Below are positions 8,874 through 14,315 of a DNA stretch of 14,315 nucleotides, one piece after another (positions within the stretch are counted from its first letter, which is position 1; each line of letters begins with the position of its first letter). Below the pieces are notes generated by a model. It searched no databases. It worked only from the letters and a program-made list of their open reading frames with translations, and was not told the DNA's origin. The stretch comes from Larix sibirica (taxonomy: Eukaryota > Streptophyta > Pinopsida > Pinales > Pinaceae): assembly GCA_004151065.3 (NCBI GenBank), contig NWUY0300015024.1, positions 43,956 to 58,270 of the forward strand, in the 5' to 3' direction. The position numbers and the translations under genes were made by a program.

Positions 8874-9369
8874 CTGGGGATACCTCTAACTTCATCTCAA
8901 TTTCAAGAGCCTTAGACTACGACACAACCTTCTATTGCATCAATGGTAAGCTTATATGTGGTAACAGTGCAACTATAAAACATTCTTTATGTTGGGCATC
9001 TAGAATCTAAGAACTTACTTGGTACACCAAAGTTTTAAACCATTCTTCGAAGTCCCACACTAACTCATTAGGTGATTGCTTAATCTCTTTTAGCTCAATG
9101 ATACACTATGACTCAGAATTAGGTTTATTGAACTCATCTTCCAACCTAGCTTTAATCTCTACCAATTGTTTTGGCTTCCCTCCTTGGGGTGCAATAGAAA
9201 ATTTCATAAACTAGTTCAATGCATGATGCCAGAAGGTCGTGATCAACTGTGCTCTTTTTACATTATCATCCAGCACTTGTTTAAAATTCCAAATAGCTTC
9301 ACAAAGAAACCAATGTTTGTTCAGATCTTCTGATCCATTCCCACGAAAAACTAGCAATTTCATATCATC
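8874..9369 (-). pseudogene. gag capsid domain (retrotransposon gag type), broken
   Basis: The minus-strand frame opens with MKLLVFRGNGSEDLNKHW and runs through an alpha-helical stretch with the spacing of the Retrotrans_gag family: a LITTFWHHAL core, then ARLEDEFNKP, ELKEIKQSPNELVWDFEEWF and LLPHISLPLM. In family members this domain assembles the virus-like particle. Several in-frame stops (TAG or TGA) break it at positions where Gln or Trp would be expected. It lies just upstream of the zinc-knuckle array, the normal capsid-nucleocapsid order. Identification is by eye from motif spacing, without a profile search. Confidence 0.75.
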
Positions 9370-9465
9370 TCATTCCATTTTATTTCTTGGAGGTATTGTT
9401 TGACTTTGAACTATAGGACCAACACTTCCACTATTCTGGCTAACTAAACTAGTATTTTTCCCAAT

Positions 9466-10300
9466 TTACCCACTACTTTGATTATTTTTACTAATATTAT
9501 TTTTTTCCACAAGACGTGATGGGATATAAGTATTTAACTCAATTTTAGGAGATGCACACGAGGTCATGGGTATGTCGCAACATCTGGTACGAGATGAACC
9601 AACTTGATCTTCCTTTGATCTGAGATGGTGATATTCCTCTTCTTCTTCTTCTTCACTAAACAATTCTTCCCTGAGTTGTGGTATGGAAATGTAGTCATGT
9701 CCTTCGGTCACACTGTGAATATCATTTCTCCCTATCACAGTCTTTCTCCTCTTACAATGCTAAAATATTGTTCGAGTATGCAGTAATCCACACTCCTCAT
9801 CTATCTCAGTTTCTTCTCCCCTTAGCATTTCATCTCGCTCTTCTTCCACATAATTCTTAGAAATTCCCCTGGTCAATACCCAGTTCCCTATATTACTCCT
9901 GAAATTCCATTCTCAAGACACCTTTTTCATAGAGTAACATCTTAATCCACAGGTACATAGACTTAAAATGTATACCTCACTTCCCTTTGAAAAAATCTCT
10001 TTCAGCTGCATTATAAGACTTTAAAGTTTCTACAAAAAACTCAGTAATATAACCCACACATATACTATCAAGCCAGTAATCGATAGCATGAGAGATCTTA
10101 TTATTCATACCTTTAAGTGTTTGAATAAACTTAGGAGTCCAACCCATTGGTTCACCTCCTTGAAAATATACCTTTTGTTCTAATAACTTCGACAACCATT
10201 CTGCTAATATAATAGGAAACTCACCAAAGAAAATTTCATGTATATCTAATAATGGAATACCTTCCCAACCATTTATGTGAGTTGATCCATATATTTATGT
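9466..10300 (-). pseudogene. gag N-terminal region (broken)
   Basis: The first coding sequence after the primer-binding site. From about 10285 to 9977 one frame is open: it reads NGWEGIPLLDIHEIFFGEF, continues through the segment starting MSKLLEQ at 10195, and ends AAERDFFKGK. A frame change follows, and another open stretch (9466-9738) contains GHDYISIPQLREELF and a run of seven acidic residues encoded by a short GAA microsatellite (about 9637-9654). No catalytic motif is present. The position at the 5' end of the polyprotein and the acidic linker before the capsid domain fit an N-terminal gag (matrix-like) region. I do not recognise a named domain here, and the original start codon is uncertain. 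Confidence 0.6.
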
Positions 10301-10400
10301 TCTGCTCTTCGGAAAACTATTGCTGCTTTTTGTCTATCCATTCAAAAATCTCTTGTTTAGTCAGATGCTACATCCACATCCCCTTTAGACACATATCCCA

Positions 10401-10418
10401 GTCCCAGCAACAAAACCA
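10401..10418 (-). other. Primer-binding site, decayed, tRNA-Asp-like
   Basis: Two bases inside the LTR end the minus strand reads TGGTTTTGTTGCTGGGAC. This matches the complement of the plant tRNA-Asp 3' end (TGGCGCCGTTGCCGGG...) except mainly for C-to-T style changes in its CG/CC-rich bases. Such changes are expected of old methylated DNA. tRNA-Asp primer sites are known in Athila-type Ty3/gypsy elements. The position is solid; the tRNA identity is less sure. Confidence 0.55.
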
Positions 10419-10835
10419 TTTGTTGGATATACTATGGGAAGACCCAGGTTCACTATGACACAAACCAACAAATCCCAAGATACTTGCCCTTTCGGCATCA
10501 CTTGGGAATAGGCAACGTCCCACCCAAAGTACCTATGGGTACTACAAGAACCACATTTTCGTAGTCTTGAAGGGGAGGGGACTATGTTCTATCATCATAC
10601 CCAATAACGTAACCTCGATGAAAATTAGTTAAATCATAGAACTAACATAATGCATACATCAACTATGCAATAATACCATAACTGCACCATTCACAACTTA
10701 TTATCTTTAATCAGAGTATTACCATTTAGAAATATTACGTAGATCAAATATAACCAATACATAGACAAACATTCAAAGTACACGAGATATTTTTATGTGG
10801 AAACCCGAACAGGAGAAAACCATGAAAATGCTTCA

Positions 10836-10841
10836 TTTATT
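10836..10841 (-). promoter_or_regulatory. AATAAA polyadenylation signal in 5' LTR
   Basis: AATAAA on the minus strand, about 140-200 bp downstream of the TATA-like candidates and upstream of the U5-like part. This is the position expected of the LTR poly(A) signal near the R region. Confidence 0.5.
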
Positions 10842-11023
10842 CATTGATACCATTACATAAAGCATCTTATCTTATAACAGTTCTGTGCACACAGGCTGCA
10901 GACCTCAACCATGTACAAAAATCCTTCAATTACACAAAACTCAACAACAATACATGGGATCACTCAACTCTTCATCACATTATATTTATGCTAATATTTC
11001 ATCAACACCCTATTCTACCCAAC

Positions 11024-11038
11024 CCTTTACATATATGT
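11024..11038 (-). promoter_or_regulatory. Possible TATA box of 5' LTR
   Basis: Minus-strand ACATATATGTAAAGG sits about 240 bp inside the LTR and upstream of the AATAAA signal. A second AT-rich candidate (CATAAATATAATG) lies near 10976-10990. I cannot tell which one, if either, drove transcription. Confidence 0.3.
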
Positions 11039-11275
11039 ATCCATTGGCATAACCCCCAAGGACCATTAAGTGGACTGAAAATCCTAACTTCCTCTCTTAC
11101 TTACTCTAACCACTTTCTTAGTTGACGTGATCAACCACTTATTTTCCCTTGTTTCTCAACCACTATGTAGGATTCCATCCTTCTTTTGCGGGCGTGCTCC
11201 CTCTGACCACTTCAATACACTACCCCTTTTCACACCAAAACACAAAAACTTATTCAAAATACCTTACGACCAACA

Positions 11276-13320
11276 AACTTCCTTAAGTGAATAGAGTACA
11301 ATTTTGTAAATCAGGAATTAACATATACTGTAGCATTGAATCCAATGGGTGACTTATGAACTTATTTAAGGATGCTAGGAAATTGTTGGAATGTGATGTT
11401 TATTTGGTATGGTTGTAGAAATCCATGGTCTTTTAAATTATAGTTGTATTAATGGCATGATGCCTATAGGCATCTAATTCAATTGTTAAAGTTTATGATA
11501 GTTTATTTTATAATGAAAAATACTTGAAATCTACAAACTCCAAGTAGATTTTTGTTCATTAATATATTGATGAATGCATTTGTAATATCAGCATTGGAAT
11601 TCCAAGACAATGGGTGTCGGATTGGGGTGTTGAAAAGAAGTTATCTAATTACTTGGAAATGCAATTGTTTATTGAAGAGATTATTTTTCTAATTTAAATC
11701 TCCTTAGAAATATTATTGGCCTAGTTGGAAGTGCCCATGTGCTTGGGAATGAATTGACTTTCATTATACTGAATTTTCAAAATTAAATGGTTTGAATGTT
11801 GGTAAATGATTATATTTGTGTAGTTAATATATAAATCTAAATTTACAGGGAGAGAACTTACAATGCTTTTCTCGAGCCTATAATGAATATAAGAAATGTT
11901 GGGACGACCATTTCCAGCCATTGTTTAAGTGGAATTTGTCTTGCAAATTCCTGAAGCTCGAGTTTTCAAGCTTGGAGAATTCATAGGATGTGGTTGGAAG
12001 TGTTGCATTCCAAGCCTTAATAAAATTGACGGCTTCTAGGAATCTATTTTCCATATGTTAATGAATTGTGAATTTTGGAGATGTAATTAAAATATGGAAA
12101 TTGCCTCTCTGAAATCATCTGTACTGTGTACTTGACAGTCCATACGATAAGATTTTTATACCAATAGATGGTTTTTCTCTTGGTCTATTTGGTTTCTAGC
12201 TTGATGGTTAATCTATTGCAATGAAATTTCAGTGATTTCCTGAGTGATTTGGACAATATACACATCAAATCGATCATCTTGTGAACTATTGGGCCATACC
12301 TTTCATCGTGGATTTATTTGCAGGCCATACAATTAGATTTTGCATTTAAAATTCATATTGGGGTTTAGCCAATGGTTTTCATGCACTAGAGATCATCTTT
12401 CTAACATTTTCTATGTGTTTCTTGTTTGCAAACATAATTTTCTGAGTTTTATTATTAACTTGTTTGATGAAATGAAACAGTGAGAATGCATCATACTCTA
12501 AGGCCGATTTGACAATTGTATACTCATATTTGGACTCATTTGTTCACTTAATGTGTTTTATGCTTAAATCGATTGGTAAATTACTTAAGATGTTCATTGG
12601 ATAGTCATTTTCACTTGTTGATCTCAATTTTCTGAGTTTGCCATCTAACTATTTAACAAAACAAGTCAATAAACAATCCATACATAACCACATCAATTTG
12701 GTAAATGTCATGATCGTATTTCTCTTTGAAGTTGATTTTAATTGTTCATATTCCCATTTGATTGCAAGTAATCCACCTTAGGATCACTCTGCACTAAACT
12801 TCATGATCGAATACTTGTTTTCATGATGGTCATCAAAGTGTTTGATAAAATTCTTCGACGATGACTTGGTTAATTAATATTGTGTTTGGTTGTTAAAAAC
12901 TTATGATCTAGCATCTATGAACTCTCTTGATGCTTCAAATCATGGCTAATAATTTATATTGTTGAATGTTTCTCTTCATGGTTTAAATTCACTAGGTTAT
13001 GTTTACGATAAATGATATATGGTGGTGACATGTTGAAATTGGCATGATCGATTTACATATGTTGAAATTGAACTCAAGTCCACTAATCAATTGAATGACA
13101 TCGGATTTGCATATAGCTTGATTTTGGGTAGTTAACCCATTTTTTATTTTTCTAAAGTTTTTTGTTAATGGATTTAAAAGATGGGATTTTAGGGTTTATG
13201 AATATTCTTAATGCATTTCATTTATGTAACGTTTGTATCCTTATGGTGCATTTGTTAAAATATGCCCATATATAAAATAACAATTATGACCATGTTTTCG
13301 GGTATTTTGGTGAAGTTAAA
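11276..13320. other. About 2 kb of AT-rich DNA without recognisable genes
   Basis: Between the 5' LTR and the chromovirus fragment I find no open frame with family-like motifs, no RNA gene and no clear LTR pair. Minor structure: a perfect 16-bp palindrome at 11459-11474, an 8-bp-stem hairpin at 11527-11551, two copies of AATTTTCTGAGTTT 190 bp apart (12436-12449 and 12626-12639) and three CATGATCG motifs (12709, 12802, 13043). It may be the untranslated or LTR part of the neighbouring chromovirus, or old unrelated repeat DNA. Confidence 0.5.
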
Positions 13321-13324
13321 ATCA

Positions 13325-14135
13325 CACTTCCACTTAATAAAAACTTCACAGATAATGTGTTGACATAGATGACACTCGTCAGTGCCCAAAACTGGTTATG
13401 GTTGGATCCAAATGGATCCTTCTTCACCCAGTTCTGGAAATGTAGTTTGAACTCGACAATTCTAACCCACTACCTTATTCAAACATGACACGTGGAATAC
13501 TAGGTATATCTTGGAGTGTGTTGGGGATGATAATTTGTAGGCCACCTAAAAAATGTGTTTAACAATATGATATGGGACATAAAACTTTGGTGCAAGATTC
13601 TAATGGCCTTTAACTTTGAGATAGTATTCTTAAAAGGTTGGATTCGAAGGAACACCTAATTTCCTTTTAGAAATGAATGCTCTAAGCAATGTTGGTTTGC
13701 TTGTTGCTTCATGTGGTTTTGAGCCATTGTTAAATTCCCTTAAGCGTGCAAAGAGTGAAATAATAATTATGAAGTAGGCTATTGAATGCATGTACTTTTG
13801 AAGTACTTGGTCGATAAGAAACCACGGAGGGTGGATGTTGGCCATAGAATGCTTCATATGATGTCATTTTTGTATCCTTGTGATAGGTGGCATTATACCA
13901 CCATTTTTCCAAATATAACCATTACTCCCATTGATGATTCTTTTTGTATTAAAACAACTCAAATAGGTTTCAAGAAACTTGTTGACTACTTTCGCGTGGT
14001 CATCTATTTTAGGATGATAAGAGGTTCTCACTTGCAATAGGGTTCCCTATAGTTTAAATAGTTCTTGCCAAACTTTTCTAGTGAATTTGGGATCACAATA
14101 TGACATAATGAAGGTAGGCATGCCCCCATTCAAAA
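13325..14135 (-). pseudogene. Chromovirus (Ty3/gypsy) integrase C-terminal fragment with partial chromodomain
   Basis: From about 14135 the minus strand reads NGGMPTFIMSYCDPKFTRKVWQELFKL, then SYHPKIDDHAKVVNKFLETYLSCF: the second half of an integrase core. The catalytic Glu expected before VVN is Lys (13990-13992). Frame changes lead to EKWWYNATYHKDTKMTSYEAFYGQHPPS (13912 onwards) and then, near 13610-13325, APKFYVPYHIVKHIF, YLVFHVSCLNKVVG and the chromodomain start ICEVFIKWK, where similarity stops. Chromodomains direct such elements to heterochromatin. Gag, protease and RT of this element are absent from the window. It is a different lineage from the main element, whose integrase has no chromodomain. 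The fragment is truncated at both ends and has many stops. Confidence 0.88.
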
Positions 14136-14250
14136 AATAAATATCAAGTAGGGAAAATTACTATAATGTCCCCATTCAAATAAATAAATATCAAGTAGGG
14201 AAAATTACTTTAATGTCCCCATTCAAATAAATATCAAGTAGGGAAAATTC
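14121..14250. repeat. Tandem repeat, 46-47 bp unit, about 2.8 copies
   Basis: Unit 1 is 14121-14166, unit 2 is 14167-14213 and partial unit 3 is 14214-14250. Each contains CCCCATTCAAA, ATAAATATCAAGTAGGG and AAAATT. The units are nearly identical; the differences are one or two copies of an internal AATA and a few substitutions. It lies where upstream integrase core sequence would be expected. Confidence 0.85.
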
Positions 14251-14315
14251 CACCAACTCCTACTAGTTTCCTAGGTTGGGGTGGAGACATTAAAATTGGA
14301 ATAAGGAGACTAATA
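14251..14315. other. Unassigned window edge
   Basis: Sixty-five bases with no recognised coding or repeat. A stretch on the plus strand near 14287-14297 (GGAGACATTAAA) resembles the minus-strand version of the tandem-repeat unit (GGGGACATTAAA), a possible short inverted copy. Confidence 0.3.

Larger units (their letters stand above)
1..11275 (-). mobile_element. Decayed Ty3/gypsy LTR retrotransposon, 5' LTR to accessory ORF (3' end outside window)
   Basis: Minus-strand translation gives, in order, 5' LTR, primer-binding site, gag with zinc knuckles, protease, a capsid-like domain, reverse transcriptase, RNase H, integrase and an extra ORF. The RT-RH-IN order is diagnostic of Ty3/gypsy (Copia elements place integrase before RT). 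No chromodomain follows integrase. That, the tRNA-Asp-like primer site and the extra ORF point to the non-chromovirus Athila/Tat side of the family or a relative; this placement is inference. About 10.4 kb of internal sequence is present, of which 1035 bp is a nested solo LTR. Every coding domain carries stops or frameshifts, so the copy is dead. No 3' LTR copy of 10421-11275 is visible, so the element probably continues left of base 1. Confidence 0.9.
10421..11275 (-). repeat. 5' LTR of the main Ty3/gypsy element
   Basis: On the minus strand this 855-bp segment begins TGTTGG and ends CCAACA, a 6-bp terminal inverted repeat with the canonical TG...CA. Its inner end lies 2 bp from a primer-binding-site-like sequence, followed by gag. 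It contains an AATAAA signal (10836-10841) and TATA-like sequence near 10976-10990 and 11024-11038. The inner boundary (10421) is well supported. The outer boundary (11275) rests on the matching inverted repeat and plausible length, because no second LTR is in the window for comparison. If it is right, the outer target duplication is AACTT on the plus strand at 11276-11280. Confidence 0.75.

Noticed and set aside
9637-9654. GAA/TTC microsatellite
   Set aside because: A short run encoding Glu within gag's acidic linker; not a separate feature.
10844-11125. 93-residue plus-strand open frame
   Set aside because: It lies inside the 5' LTR and is His/Leu/Asn-rich without domain features; chance opening is likelier.
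11384-11400. TGTTGGAATG as a possible LTR start
   Set aside because: No matching CA end, second copy or target duplication could be found.
11527-11551. Hairpin with 8-bp stem as a terminator or small RNA
   Set aside because: Short stem in AT-rich DNA with no context; expected by chance at this length.
11721-11921. 66-residue minus-strand open frame in the AT-rich block
   Set aside because: No motif, no neighbouring coding frame and a biased composition; not supported as a gene.

Overview
The window looks like intergenic DNA from a land plant with a large, retrotransposon-rich genome. It holds no host gene that I can recognise. Nearly everything identifiable is decayed Ty3/gypsy LTR-retrotransposon sequence on the minus strand, with many TAG/TGA stops, frameshifts and lost catalytic residues. 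A gymnosperm such as a conifer is my best guess, because the element resembles a Ty3/gypsy type I associate with such genomes. That is inference, not proof.

Layout, right to left (the direction of transcription of the main element). A 5' LTR lies at 10421-11275, with a decayed tRNA-Asp-like primer-binding site directly inside it (10401-10418). A long gag region follows: N-terminal and acidic part about 9466-10300, capsid domain 8874-9369, and an array of five CCHC-type zinc knuckles at 8254-8766. Then come a gag-protease linker and the aspartic protease. The protease is split by a complete 1035-bp solo LTR of a different family (6410-7444), which carries its own TATA box, AATAAA signal and near-perfect 5-bp target duplication. 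After the protease there is a second capsid-like domain (about 5555-6062), an unusual place for one, followed by reverse transcriptase, RNase H and integrase (4400-5260, 3827-4330, 2600-3722). Downstream of integrase, in the same orientation, is an additional long open reading frame of unknown function (about 472-2102) with a possible helical tail reaching the window edge. The 3' LTR is not seen and probably lies left of base 1.

Right of the 5' LTR are about 2 kb of AT-rich DNA that I cannot identify (11276-13320). Next is a fragment of a different Ty3/gypsy element, a chromovirus: the C-terminal half of integrase running into the first part of a chromodomain (13325-14135, minus strand). Its upstream end abuts a 46-47 bp tandem repeat (14121-14250).

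The most interesting points are the gag-PR-capsid-like-RT-RH-IN-extra ORF architecture of the main element, the five-knuckle nucleocapsid, and the uncharacterised accessory ORF. No copy here can be functional as it stands; intact relatives elsewhere in the genome would be needed to study the system.
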